Below, in pieces: positions 54,153-64,000 of a DNA stretch of 64,000 nt (position 1 is its first letter; every line of letters starts with the position of its first letter). The DNA is from Streptomyces sp. HUAS ZL42. Lineage in GTDB: Bacteria; Actinomycetota; Actinomycetes; Streptomycetales; Streptomycetaceae. The stretch spans positions 9,149,001 through 9,213,000 of the forward strand of contig NZ_CP160403.1 of assembly GCF_040782645.1 (NCBI RefSeq). Reading direction: 5' to 3'. The translations under genes and the position numbers were made by a program. The notes beneath the pieces are model-generated. The model was given only the letters and a program-made list of their open reading frames with translations. It ran no database searches and was not told the DNA's origin.

Positions 54153-55511
54153 TCACTCCCCCACCCGCTCCCGCACTTGTTCGGGCGTCAGGTAGGTGTC
54201 GGTGTACTCGAAGTCCTTGAGCTTGGCGGGCCTGCGGGCCTGGAAGCCGGTGCGTACGAAATCGTCGCCGGCGAGCGCGTTGAGCGTCCAGTTCGTCAGG
54301 ACACGGACCTTGGCGACGTTGGTGCGCAGCGCAGACCAGTGGTAGCCGCGGGCCACGACCTGGGCGGGCAGACCGTGCAGTTCGACGCCGAGCGGCTTGG
54401 AGACGGCGTCGCGCCCGCCCAGGTCGACGACCAGACCCAGGTCCTTGTGGACGTAGGGCCGCAGCGGCTGGTTGCGCAGCATGGCGATGACGTTGTCGGC
54501 GACCACCGGGCCCTGCCGCATGGCGTGCTGGGCGGTCGGCGGGCAGAACGCGCTCTCGTCGTCCTTGGCCTTGTCGGGCACGGCGGCGGAGTCGCCGAGT
54601 GCGAACACTCCGTCGTGACCGGGCAGGGTCATCTCGGCGTTGACCGCGAGGCGCCCGCGCACGGTCTCCGCGCCGAGCGTGGCGATCAGCGGGCTCGCCG
54701 CGACCCCGGCGGTCCAGATCAGGGTGCGGGTGGGGATCACCCGGCCGTCGGTGAAGGTGACCTCCTCCGGCCCGGCCTTGTCGATCGACACCCCCAGGGA
54801 GATGTCGATGCCGCGCCGGCGCAGGATCTCCTGCGCGCTGCTCCCGAGCTTGTCGCCCAGCTCGGGCATGAGCTTCGGGGCGATGTCGATCAGGTGCCAC
54901 TTGATCAGAGCGGGATCCAGCCTGGGGTAGCGCTTGACCGCGTTGTGAGTCAGCTTCTGCAGGCAGGCCGCGGTCTCCGTGCCGGCGTAGCCGCCGCCGA
55001 CCACCACGAACTGCAGCCGGGAGGCGCGCTCCGCGGGGTCCTGGCTGGCGTCGGCGAGGTCGAGCTGGGAGATGACGTGGTCGCGGATGTACGCCGCCTC
55101 GGCGAGCGTCTTGAGGCCGAAGGCGTTGTCGACGAGCCCCGGGATGTCGAAGGTGCGGGTGATGCTGCCCGGCGCCAGCACGATGTAGTCGTACGGCTCG
55201 TTGACGATCTCGTCCGTGATGGTGCGGATGACGCACACCTTGGCCTTCAGGTCCACGCCTATCGCGCCGCCGGGAATGATCCGGGTGCGGTACTTCTTGC
55301 TACGGCGCAACGACAGCGCGATCGACTGGGGCGTCAGCACGCCCGAGGCGACCTGCGGCAGCAGCGGCAGATAGAGCTGGTAGGAGAGCGGTGTCACCAG
55401 GGTGACGTCGGCCTCGTCCGGGGAGAGTTTCCGTTCCAGGCGCCGGACGCACTCCACTCCCGCGAAGCCCGCGCCCACCACCAGGATCCTGGGTCGTGTC
55501 ACGATGATCAT
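54153..55511 (-). CDS. NAD(P)/FAD-dependent oxidoreductase (type II NADH dehydrogenase-like)
   Basis: The 452-residue flavoprotein has two dinucleotide-binding motifs (RILVVGAGFAGVECVRRL and FVVVGGGYAGTETAACLQ), the LTPLSYQLYLPLLPQVA segment, and the FAD-contact GHDGVFALGDSAAVPD. These match NDH-2-type NADH:quinone oxidoreductases, which pass electrons to quinones without proton pumping. The C-terminus is amphipathic, which would allow peripheral membrane attachment. The ATG at 55511 has GAAGGG upstream. Confidence 0.88.
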   Translation of the reverse strand: MIIVTRPRILVVGAGFAGVECVRRLERKLSPDEADVTLVTPLSYQLYLPLLPQVASGVLTPQSIALSLRRSKKYRTRIIPGGAIGVDLKAKVCVIRTITDEIVNEPYDYIVLAPGSITRTFDIPGLVDNAFGLKTLAEAAYIRDHVISQLDLADASQDPAERASRLQFVVVGGGYAGTETAACLQKLTHNAVKRYPRLDPALIKWHLIDIAPKLMPELGDKLGSSAQEILRRRGIDISLGVSIDKAGPEEVTFTDGRVIPTRTLIWTAGVAASPLIATLGAETVRGRLAVNAEMTLPGHDGVFALGDSAAVPDKAKDDESAFCPPTAQHAMRQGPVVADNVIAMLRNQPLRPYVHKDLGLVVDLGGRDAVSKPLGVELHGLPAQVVARGYHWSALRTNVAKVRVLTNWTLNALAGDDFVRTGFQARRPAKLKDFEYTDTYLTPEQVRERVGE

Positions 55512-55708
55512 CCCTTCTGCGGCTCCAGGCGGTCTGCCTCGACGACATGCGCGTGCCCGCCGGATCGCTGCTTCGCACCTCATTGATCTCACCGCGACCG
55601 CAGCTTTTCGGCCAGCCGGGCGCAGCATGCAGACGAACACGGGGTTCCCGCAAGCCCTGTCCTACCCCAGCAGCGGAGCGCATACGTCCGTTTCCGCGCG
55701 GGCGGCCC

Positions 55709-57613
55709 TCACCGGAACACGTTGTCCGAGTCGTCCCAGCTCAGCACCTCCGCCTGTGCGCCCTGCCGGGGCAGCGGCGCACGCGCCTGGTACATCGCGT
55801 CGATCTCGACCGCGTAATGCCGCACGATCGAGTCCCTGCGCAGCTTCATCGAGGGCGTCAACAGCCCGTTGGCCTGGCCGAACGGCTCCGCGAGCACACG
55901 GAAGACCCGGATCGACTCCGAACGGGACACGGCGCTGTTGGCCGCGGCCACGGCACGCCCGATCTCCTCCCGCAGCGCGTTCTCCTCCCGCGCCTCGCGG
56001 CTCGGCGTGTCGCCCTGCCCCGCGAGCCCTCCGCGCCAGTGCGCCAGGAACTCCGGGTCCAGCGTGATCAGCGCGCCGACGCAGGGCCGGTTGTCGCCGA
56101 CGACCACGGCCTGGTGGATGAGCGGATGCATCCGCAGCCGCTGCTCCAGGAAGGCCGGCGCCACGCTCTTGCCGCCGCTGGTGATGATGACGTCCTTCTT
56201 GCGGCCGGTGATCGTGAGGTAGCCGTCGGCATCCAGGTACCCGAGATCGCCCGTGGCCAGCCACCCGCCCCGCAGCGCGGCGCGGGTGGCGGCCTCGTCG
56301 TTGATGTACCCCTGGAACACCGAAGGGCCGCGCACCAGGATCTCGCCGTCGTCGCCCATCCGGATGTCCATCCCCGGCAGGATCTGCCCGACGGTGCCGG
56401 ACTTCTCCCGGCCCAACGGCTGCGCCGTGACCCCGCCACTGGTCTCCGTCAGCCCGTAGCCGTCGTTCACATAGACGCCGATGCCCTCGTAGAACAGCGA
56501 GAGTTCACGGTTCAGCGGCGAACCGCCCGAGGTGGCACGGCACACCCTGCCGCCCAGCGCGGCCCGCAGCCGCCGGTACACCGTGCGTTCGTACAGGGCG
56601 TGCTGCAGCCGCAGGTCGAAACCCGGCCCGTGTCCACGGCCCAGCCGCTGCCGTTCGACGGCCGCGGCGAAGTCCCGCGCCGTCTCCGCCGCCCGCTCGA
56701 ACAGTGCTCCTCGGCCCGCCTGCTGCGCCGTGCGCAGGAAGTTCTTGTAGATCTTCTCGAAGATCGACGGAACGGCGCAGAAGTACGTCGGGCGGAACGA
56801 GCGCAGCGCCGCCGACAGTGCCGCCTCGCTCAGGTCGGGCTCGAAGCCCATCAGCATGTCGCCGCGTATGCACAGGCCCTGCACCAGGAGTCCGTACACA
56901 TGGGAGAAGGGCAGAAACGCGAGGACGACCGGCTGTTCGCCCGGCGATGCCACGGTGTGGCCCCAGCCGACCAGCAGTGTGTCGCAGGCGCTCGCCAGCC
57001 CGCGATGGCTCAGTGCGCAGCCCAGGGGACGGCCCGTCGTGCCGGAGGTGTAGACGATGGCCGCGGTGGAGTCCGGCAGCACGATGCGGCGCAGCGACTC
57101 CACCGTGGCCAGCGGGATGAACTCGCCCCGTTCGACGAGCTGTTCCAGCGCCCCCGCGTCCAGCTGCCAGACGTTCCGCAGGCGCGGCAGCGACGCGCAC
57201 ACCGAGCCGACCGTCATCACGCTCTGCTCGTCCTCGACGACCACGCCCACGCAGCCGGAGTCCTTCAGGATCCACTCGACCTGGTCGCGCGAGGACGTCG
57301 GGTAGATCGGGACGACCTCGGCGCCCACCGCCCACAGGGCATGGCTGAGCACCGTCCACTCGTAGCGGGTGCGTGCCATGATCGCCACGCGGTGGCCCGG
57401 CGAGATCCCGGAGGCGATCAGACCCTTGGCCAGATCGACCACCTCGTCCCGCACCTCCACCGCCGTCACCTTCTCCCAGACGCTGGAGGCGGGGTCACGG
57501 CGCTGTGCGAGCAGGGGCAGGGTGGGGTTGCGGGCCGCCGTCTCGAAGATGCTGTCGGCGAGCCCTCCGGTCAGGGGCGGGGCGGCTGGGGGAGCGAGAG
57601 CGAAGTCGCGCAT
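55709..57613 (-). CDS. Long-chain acyl-CoA synthetase (AMP-binding)
   Basis: The 634-residue enzyme activates carboxylic acids to acyl-CoA via acyl-AMP. The AMP-binding core YTSGTTGRP, NDGYGLTETSGG, and GDLGYLDADGYLTITGRKKD with the final hinge region are present, as is the C-terminal lysine region (NGLLTPSMKLRRDSI). It is of the long-chain FadD type. It is not in an operon with neighbouring genes in the same direction, the nearest being 197 bases away. Confidence 0.91.
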   Translation of the reverse strand: MRDFALAPPAAPPLTGGLADSIFETAARNPTLPLLAQRRDPASSVWEKVTAVEVRDEVVDLAKGLIASGISPGHRVAIMARTRYEWTVLSHALWAVGAEVVPIYPTSSRDQVEWILKDSGCVGVVVEDEQSVMTVGSVCASLPRLRNVWQLDAGALEQLVERGEFIPLATVESLRRIVLPDSTAAIVYTSGTTGRPLGCALSHRGLASACDTLLVGWGHTVASPGEQPVVLAFLPFSHVYGLLVQGLCIRGDMLMGFEPDLSEAALSAALRSFRPTYFCAVPSIFEKIYKNFLRTAQQAGRGALFERAAETARDFAAAVERQRLGRGHGPGFDLRLQHALYERTVYRRLRAALGGRVCRATSGGSPLNRELSLFYEGIGVYVNDGYGLTETSGGVTAQPLGREKSGTVGQILPGMDIRMGDDGEILVRGPSVFQGYINDEAATRAALRGGWLATGDLGYLDADGYLTITGRKKDVIITSGGKSVAPAFLEQRLRMHPLIHQAVVVGDNRPCVGALITLDPEFLAHWRGGLAGQGDTPSREAREENALREEIGRAVAAANSAVSRSESIRVFRVLAEPFGQANGLLTPSMKLRRDSIVRHYAVEIDAMYQARAPLPRQGAQAEVLSWDDSDNVFR

Positions 57614-57765
57614 GCACTGCTCCTGACATGTACGGGCTGTGACTCCGTCGATGAGAACCGTTATCGACGGTGGTCGAATGTAGCCCAGCTACGACCGGAT
57701 GGTGCCGGGAATCGAGAAGTAGTTGCGGCTTGATGATCTGGCGGTGTTCGGGGGACTCGGACCGC

Positions 57766-57999
57766 ATGAGTTACACGAATCCGGATCCCGAGCCCGAGCG
57801 CACCACCGGCCTCGAACCCGGCGGTGGCGTACCACCGGGCGAAACCCCGCCCGCGGAGAGCAGCCTGCCCGAGACGGGACCGCGGGAGACGCACAATCCC
57901 CCCAAGGGCTGGGCGAAGGCCCCGCTGACCATCATCCTCGTCCTCGCCGTGCTGTGCGCCGCCTTCTTCCTCGCCTTCGCGCTCATCCTCATTCTCTGA
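57766..57999 (+). CDS. DUF6480 family membrane protein
   Basis: The 77-residue protein starts with SYTNPDPEPERTTGLEPGGG, then VPPGETPPAES, THNPPKGWAKAPLTIILVLA and ends in one transmembrane helix. This is the pattern of the actinobacterial DUF6480 family, of unknown function. The ATG at 57766 is preceded by GGGGGA. It is divergent from the acyl-CoA synthetase and converges on the glutamate-cysteine-ligase-like gene, 11 bases away. Confidence 0.85.
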   Translation: MSYTNPDPEPERTTGLEPGGGVPPGETPPAESSLPETGPRETHNPPKGWAKAPLTIILVLAVLCAAFFLAFALILIL

Positions 58000-58010
58000 G
58001 ACCGGACGCC

Positions 58011-59099
58011 TCAGGACTGGGTGTGGCGCACACACTCGGTGACGACGTCCCGCAGGCTGCCGGTCCGTTCCAGCAGCGCGCGCTGCACCTGGGCCCCGTT
58101 GCCGTGCCGCAGCAGTTCGTCGCAGGTCGCGCGGGCGCGGTCGAGGTCCCCGCTGTCGGCGAGGGCCTCCTCGACGTGTTCCAGCAAGGACCGCACCACC
58201 GTGTCGGCGGGTGCGTGCCGCATGCTCGTCGGGTGGAGCAGTTCGCCGGTCAGCCCGGAGCGGGCGGCCCGCCAGTCGGCCAGCCGCAGGAGACTCACGC
58301 TGTGCTGCGACGGTGCCACTCCGGCCTGCCACTCGCGCGCGGCGGTCTCGACCAGTCCGCGGGCGAGCGTGGCGACCAGCAGGGTGGTGTCCGCGTGCAG
58401 ACAGACGTCCGCCACGCGGATCTCCACCGTGGGGTACTTCCGGGACAGACGCGCGTCGAAGTAGACCATGGCCTTGTCGAGGATGACGCCGGTGGCCAGC
58501 ATGTCCGCGACCCGCCGGTGGTAGCGCTCCGCCGAGCCGAAGAGCTCGGTGGGACCGGCCGACGGCCAGCGCTGCCACACCCGGCTGCGGTAGCTGCTGT
58601 AGCCCGTGTCCTTGCCCTGCCAGAAGGGAGAGTTGGCACTCAGTGCCGACAGCACCGACAGCCAGGGCCGGATCCGGTCGATGACCGCGACGCCCTCCTC
58701 GTCGGAGTCGACGCAGACATGCACGTGACAACCGAGGACGAGCTGCTCCCGGGTCGCGATGCCGTAGTGCTCCGTCATCCACCGGTAGCGTCGGTTCCCG
58801 CCGATCGCGGGGCTGACGGGCAGCGGCGACGTGGCGAGCGCGGCGACCGCACACCCGGTCTCCGCGGCGTGGCGGGCCGCCTCCTTGCGACAGCGGACGA
58901 TTTCCGCACCGAGCTCGGCCATGCCCGACTGCGGGTGGGTGTTGAGCTCGAGCATCTGGTTGTGCAGTTCCTTCTCGAAGACGTCCTGCTCCGCCACCTC
59001 CCGCTCGACATGGGCGAGCACCGCCGCGGAGAGGGCCTGCGGCTCGCCGGTCTCCGGGTCGACGAGGAGGAGCTCCTCCTCCACTCCGACGGTGCGCAC
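58011..59099 (-). CDS. Glutamate-cysteine ligase-like carboxylate-amine ligase (YbdK type)
   Basis: The 362-residue protein belongs to the GCS2 family. It begins RTVGVEEELLLVDP, and continues with QLVLGCHVHVCVDSDEEG and TVEIRVADVCLHADTTLLVATLARGLV. It would ligate an amino group to a glutamate-type carboxylate with ATP. The true substrate is uncertain, since actinobacteria use mycothiol. The GTG at 59099 with AAAGG upstream fits best; ATG 59153 is an alternative. It lies 79 bases from the glgB stop. Confidence 0.85.
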   Translation of the reverse strand: MRTVGVEEELLLVDPETGEPQALSAAVLAHVEREVAEQDVFEKELHNQMLELNTHPQSGMAELGAEIVRCRKEAARHAAETGCAVAALATSPLPVSPAIGGNRRYRWMTEHYGIATREQLVLGCHVHVCVDSDEEGVAVIDRIRPWLSVLSALSANSPFWQGKDTGYSSYRSRVWQRWPSAGPTELFGSAERYHRRVADMLATGVILDKAMVYFDARLSRKYPTVEIRVADVCLHADTTLLVATLARGLVETAAREWQAGVAPSQHSVSLLRLADWRAARSGLTGELLHPTSMRHAPADTVVRSLLEHVEEALADSGDLDRARATCDELLRHGNGAQVQRALLERTGSLRDVVTECVRHTQS

Positions 59100-59178
59100 G
59101 GATGCAGCCTTTCTGTGGTCCGCTGCTACGAGGGGGGTGCCCCGGTCGCACACCCCCGACTGCCCCTACCGCGACCGT

Positions 59179-61383
59179 TCACACGGGATACGGCGTGAGC
59201 CAGACCGTGGCCAGCGGTGGCAGCGTGAGCAGGATGTGCCCGTCCTCCGGCTTGATCGGGCCGGGATGGGTGACGTCGCTGCCGCCGTACCGCGCGGCGT
59301 CGGTGTTGAGCGTCTCCTGCCAGGCCGTGATGTCGTCGGGGACATCGAGGCGGTAGTCGTGGCGGACGACGGGGGAGAAGTTGCTCACGGCCAGCAGCGG
59401 GGTGCCCTCCGCGTCGAACCGGAGAAAGGCGAAGACGTTGTCGTCGGCGGCGTCGCAGACGACCCATCGGAAGCCGCCGGGGTCGGTGTCTCGCTGCCAC
59501 AGGCCCGGCGTCGCCAGATACGTGGCGTTCAGGTCGCGGACGAGGTCCCTGACCCCCCGGTGGTCGCCTGCGGCGGCGTAGCCGGGGTCGAGGAGCCACC
59601 AGTCGGGGCCGTGCGCCTCGGACCATTCGGCGCCCTGGGCGAACTCCTGGCCCATGAACAGCAGCTGTTTGCCGGGGTGGGCCCACATGAATCCGAGGTA
59701 GGCGCGGTGGTTGGCGCGCTGCTGCCACCAGTCGCCCGGCATCTTCGACACCAGGGCCTGCTTGCCGTGGACGACCTCGTCGTGGGAGATGGGCAGGACG
59801 TAGTTCTCGCTGTAGGCGTAGATCATCGAGAAGGTCATCTCGTGGTGGTGGTACTTGCGGTGCACCGGCTCGTGCCCGATGTACTCGAGCGAGTCGTGCA
59901 TCCAGCCCATGTTCCACTTCAGCCCGAACCCCAGCCCCCCGCTGTCGGTGGGGCGGGTCACCCCGTCCCACGCGGTGGACTCCTCGGCGATGGTGATCAC
60001 TCCGGGAGCCCGCCGGTACACGGTCGCGTTCATCTCCTGCAGGAACGCCACCGCGTCCAGGTCCTCCCGGCCACCGAACACATTGGGCGTCCACTGCCCC
60101 GAGTCCCTCGAGTAGTCGAGGTAGAGCATCGAGGCGACGGCGTCCACCCGCAGGCCGTCGATGTGGAACTCCTCGCACCAGTACACGGCGTTGGCGACCA
60201 GGAAGTTGCGCACCTCGATCCGGCCGTAGTCGAACTCGTACGTCCCCCAGTCCGGATGCTCGGCCCGCCGTGCGTCCCCGGGCTCGTACAGCGGGTCCCC
60301 GTCGAACCGGGCCAGCGCCCAGTCGTCCTTGGGAAAGTGCGCCGGGACCCAGTCCATGATCACGCCGATGCCGGCCCGGTGGAGGGCGTCGACGAAGTAC
60401 TTGAAGTCGTCGGGACTGCCGAGCCGTGAGGTCGGGGCGTAGAAACCGGTGACCTGGTAGCCCCAGGAGCCGCCGAAGGGGTGCTCGGCGACCGGCATCA
60501 GCTCGACGTGCGTGAAGCCCAGGTCCTTGACGTACGGCGGGAGTTCCTCGGCGAGTTGACGGTACGTCAGCCCGGGCCGCCAGGACGGCAGGTGCACCTC
60601 GTAGACCGAGAACGGCGCCTCGTGCACGGGCGTGCCGGCGCGCCGCGCCAGCCACTCGTCGTCGCCCCACTCGTGGTGCGAGGCGTGCACGATCGAGGCC
60701 GTGTCCGGCGGTACCTCGGTGCGGCGCGCCATCGGGTCGGCCTTGAGGCACCGGCCGCCGTACCGGGACGTGACCTCGAACTTGTACCGGGTGCCCTCGC
60801 CGATGCCCGGCAGGAACAGCTCCCACACGCCGGAGGAACCGAGCGACCGCATCGGGAACGCCGTCCCGTCCCAGCAGGTGAAGTCCCCGGCGACCCGGAC
60901 CCCTTGGGCGTTGGGCGCCCATACCGTGAAGCGGGTGCCCGTCACGCCCTGGTGCGTCATGGGCTCGGCGCCCAGCGCCTTCCACAGCTGCTCGTGGCGG
61001 CCTTCGCGGACGAGGTGCAGGTCGAGGTCGCCGAGGGCCGGAAGGAACCGGTACGGGTCGTGCACCTCGTGTTCCTCGTCCCCGTACGCCACCCGGATGG
61101 TGTACTCGGGGATCTCGTCGAGCGGCAGTACGGCGGAGAAGAGCCCGTCGCCCTCCGAGGTCAGCCGAGTGCCGTGGCCGTCGATGACGACGCTGACGGA
61201 GCGGGCGAAGGGGCGCAGCGCCCGGAAGGCGATCCCGTCCGGAACCGGATGCGCTCCCAGCAGGGAGTGCGGGTCGTGGTAGGCGCCCGAGAGCAGCCGC
61301 GCACGGTCGTCGGAGGCGATCGCGGGCGCCCCGGGCGGGCGGGGGCCGCCCGACTCGGGGCGTGAGGTCTCGCGCAGAGCCAT
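59179..61383 (-). CDS. glgB: 1,4-alpha-glucan branching enzyme GlgB
   Basis: The 734-residue enzyme has an N-terminal beta-sandwich CBM48 domain and a GH13 barrel. The catalytic residues are the nucleophile D in [12 protein letters not shown], the acid E in [12 protein letters not shown] and the D in [20 protein letters not shown]. It creates alpha-1,6 branches on alpha-1,4-glucan. It is the last gene of the treS-mak-glgB set and starts four bases after the mak stop, so translation is coupled. A paralogue elsewhere (glycogen GlgB) is likely. Confidence 0.95.
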   Translation of the reverse strand: MALRETSRPESGGPRPPGAPAIASDDRARLLSGAYHDPHSLLGAHPVPDGIAFRALRPFARSVSVVIDGHGTRLTSEGDGLFSAVLPLDEIPEYTIRVAYGDEEHEVHDPYRFLPALGDLDLHLVREGRHEQLWKALGAEPMTHQGVTGTRFTVWAPNAQGVRVAGDFTCWDGTAFPMRSLGSSGVWELFLPGIGEGTRYKFEVTSRYGGRCLKADPMARRTEVPPDTASIVHASHHEWGDDEWLARRAGTPVHEAPFSVYEVHLPSWRPGLTYRQLAEELPPYVKDLGFTHVELMPVAEHPFGGSWGYQVTGFYAPTSRLGSPDDFKYFVDALHRAGIGVIMDWVPAHFPKDDWALARFDGDPLYEPGDARRAEHPDWGTYEFDYGRIEVRNFLVANAVYWCEEFHIDGLRVDAVASMLYLDYSRDSGQWTPNVFGGREDLDAVAFLQEMNATVYRRAPGVITIAEESTAWDGVTRPTDSGGLGFGLKWNMGWMHDSLEYIGHEPVHRKYHHHEMTFSMIYAYSENYVLPISHDEVVHGKQALVSKMPGDWWQQRANHRAYLGFMWAHPGKQLLFMGQEFAQGAEWSEAHGPDWWLLDPGYAAAGDHRGVRDLVRDLNATYLATPGLWQRDTDPGGFRWVVCDAADDNVFAFLRFDAEGTPLLAVSNFSPVVRHDYRLDVPDDITAWQETLNTDAARYGGSDVTHPGPIKPEDGHILLTLPPLATVWLTPYPV

Positions 61384-61387
61384 GGGA

Positions 61388-62749
61388 TCAGCCTCCTCGG
61401 ACGGCGAGTCGTTCGATCGCCGCCATCGGCACGGGCAGCCAGTCGGGTCGGTGCCTGGCCTCGTACAGGACTTCGTACACGGCCCGGTCCGTCTCGTAGG
61501 CGCGGAGCAGGGCGTGTTTCTTGCGTGGGTCCCAGCCGGCCCGGACCGCGTAGCCCGCGCAGTAGGCCTCCCGGCAGCGGCGAGCCCACTCCGGGCGCCA
61601 AGGCCGGCGCTGCCGGGCGGCGTAGTCGAAGGAGCGGAGCATGCCGGCGATGTCCCGGACCGGGGAGTGGGCGCTGCGCCGCTCGGCCAGCGGGCGGGAC
61701 GGCTCGCCCTCGAAGTCGATGACGAACCAGTCCCGTCCGGCTCGCAGCACCTGACCGAGGTGGAGGTCGCCGTGGATGCGCTGGGCGGGCGGCCCGGAGT
61801 CGCAGCCGGCCAGGGCTGCGAAGGCGGTCCGCAGCCCGGGGACGAACGGCCGCAGGGCCGGCACCGTGAGGGCGGCCGTCTCCAGACGCTCGATCATCGC
61901 CGCCGCCGTACGCCCGTTCTCGCCCGCGGCGCCGACGGGCAGGGCCGTGGCCAGGGCGAGGTGCACGTCGGCCGTGGCCCGTCCCAGTTCATGGGCCTGA
62001 GCCGTGAAGTCGTCGCCGCGGGTCAGGGCGTCCAGCGCCAGTGTCCAGCCGTCGAAGGCGTCGGGCAGGAACGGCTGGAGCACGCCGAGCGTCGCCTCCT
62101 TCGGATGGATCGTGCGGAACCAGGCCACGGGCGCGGGCACCCGCCCGCATCCCTGCCCGGCCAGCGCGACCGGCACCTCCAGGTCGGGGTTGACTCCGGG
62201 CTGGATGCGCCGGAAGAGCTTCAGGATGAACGCGTCGCCGTACACCAGTGAGGTGTTGGACTGCTCGGCGTCGAGCAGACGCGGCGCCAGCCCGGCCGGC
62301 ACCGGCACGGCCGGGTCGGACTCGAACCGCAGCGGGCCCAGGGGCCCGGGGTGACGCATCCGTTCCAGCAGCAGGTGCGCGGAGCGCGGGTCCTGCAGCG
62401 CGTCGTAGACCGTCAGGCCGGCCAGCGGCCCGCTTTCCGCACGCCCGATGAGCGCCCGGCCCAGCCGCGGTGAGAGATGTTCCTGGATGCCCAGGAGCAA
62501 CTGGTAGCAGTCACCGGGCGGGTGAGTACCACCGGGGGTGGGCACGGGCGCGTGGGTGGCGTGCACCAGCAGGTGCAGGCAGCCCGGATACAGCTCGGTC
62601 ATGGACAGCAGACGCAGGTCCGTGACGGGCCGGTCCTTGCCGGCGAACCACCGCTGCCGCGGCAGCCACTCGCGAAGCAGGTCGCCGAGCGACGCCATGG
62701 GCTGGACGACACCGGTGCGGCCGGGGTCGAGGGATGCGGTCTTCGGCAT
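61388..62749 (-). CDS. mak: Maltokinase (Pep2/Mak)
   Basis: The 453-residue kinase phosphorylates maltose to maltose-1-phosphate using ATP. It has the aminoglycoside-phosphotransferase-like catalytic loop [12 protein letters not shown] and the metal-binding [12 protein letters not shown]. The N-terminal region [17 protein letters not shown] ([17 protein letters not shown]) is typical of maltokinase. It lies between treS and glgB in one operon. The product feeds GlgE. Confidence 0.93.
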   Translation of the reverse strand: MPKTASLDPGRTGVVQPMASLGDLLREWLPRQRWFAGKDRPVTDLRLLSMTELYPGCLHLLVHATHAPVPTPGGTHPPGDCYQLLLGIQEHLSPRLGRALIGRAESGPLAGLTVYDALQDPRSAHLLLERMRHPGPLGPLRFESDPAVPVPAGLAPRLLDAEQSNTSLVYGDAFILKLFRRIQPGVNPDLEVPVALAGQGCGRVPAPVAWFRTIHPKEATLGVLQPFLPDAFDGWTLALDALTRGDDFTAQAHELGRATADVHLALATALPVGAAGENGRTAAAMIERLETAALTVPALRPFVPGLRTAFAALAGCDSGPPAQRIHGDLHLGQVLRAGRDWFVIDFEGEPSRPLAERRSAHSPVRDIAGMLRSFDYAARQRRPWRPEWARRCREAYCAGYAVRAGWDPRKKHALLRAYETDRAVYEVLYEARHRPDWLPVPMAAIERLAVRGG

Positions 62750-62777
62750 GGTGACGCGTCCTTTCCTCGGCGCACGC

Positions 62778-64000
<1,223 letters not shown>

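Overview
The window is a high-GC actinobacterial chromosome segment, almost certainly Streptomyces. The reasons are the melC1-melC2 tyrosinase pair, LAL-type and TetR regulators, actinobacterial orphan families (DUF6328, DUF6480, DUF4032, UBP-type zinc finger), a treS-mak-glgB cluster, frequent GTG/TTG starts and densely packed genes. No rRNA, tRNA or CRISPR array was seen.

Layout. 1-12.7 kb: the 5' end of a probable family 2B encapsulin shell gene at the left edge, a zinc alcohol dehydrogenase, a VOC protein, an RNase HI-like protein, melC1-melC2 (secreted tyrosinase and its Tat-bearing copper chaperone), an MFS exporter with its TetR regulator and a double palindromic operator, an aldo/keto reductase, two membrane proteins that overlap tail to tail, an unknown helical protein, an F420-type (LLM) oxidoreductase and a divergent serine hydrolase. 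12.7-23.4 kb: a membrane-anchored pseudokinase, a threonine-dehydratase-like enzyme, a TerD-CAP-CAP fusion, a secreted M4 metalloprotease, a HEAT-like/zinc-knuckle protein and a 985-aa LAL regulator. 23.4-26.9 kb: a translationally coupled three-gene unit (response regulator fused to a thioredoxin-reductase-like flavoprotein without redox cysteines, cNMP-binding sensor kinase, UBP zinc-finger protein), the most unusual signalling module here. 27-35.3 kb: VOC protein, universal stress protein, DUF4032 kinase-like protein, MBL hydrolase, acyltransferase, AlkB, a TetR/flavin dehydrogenase operon with a double palindromic operator, a MITE-like element ending in the stop codon of a DUF488 gene.

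35.5-47.6 kb: an M1 metallopeptidase broken by a frameshift, an L,D-transpeptidase lipoprotein, a two-component system, a saccharopine-dehydrogenase-like gene whose upstream region is interrupted by a complete IS1182-type element (23-bp perfect TIRs, TGAA duplication), a TetR regulator, a LysG/LysE regulator-exporter pair, an MFS protein and a CRP-like protein. 47.8-54.1 kb: a PLP decarboxylase, small proteins, an anti-sigma-type ATPase, an IS607-type element with TnpA serine recombinase and an RNA-guided-nuclease-type TnpB, and a scrambled region with a 238-bp tandem duplication and a decayed gene. 54.1-64 kb: type II NADH dehydrogenase-like protein, acyl-CoA synthetase, DUF6480, a glutamate-cysteine-ligase-like enzyme, then glgB, mak and treS (cut by the window edge), which belong to the GlgE alpha-glucan pathway: TreS isomerises trehalose to maltose, Mak makes maltose-1-phosphate, GlgE (expected just beyond the right edge) elongates and GlgB branches.

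Basis: all functional names come from reading motifs and from knowledge of the families; no search was run.
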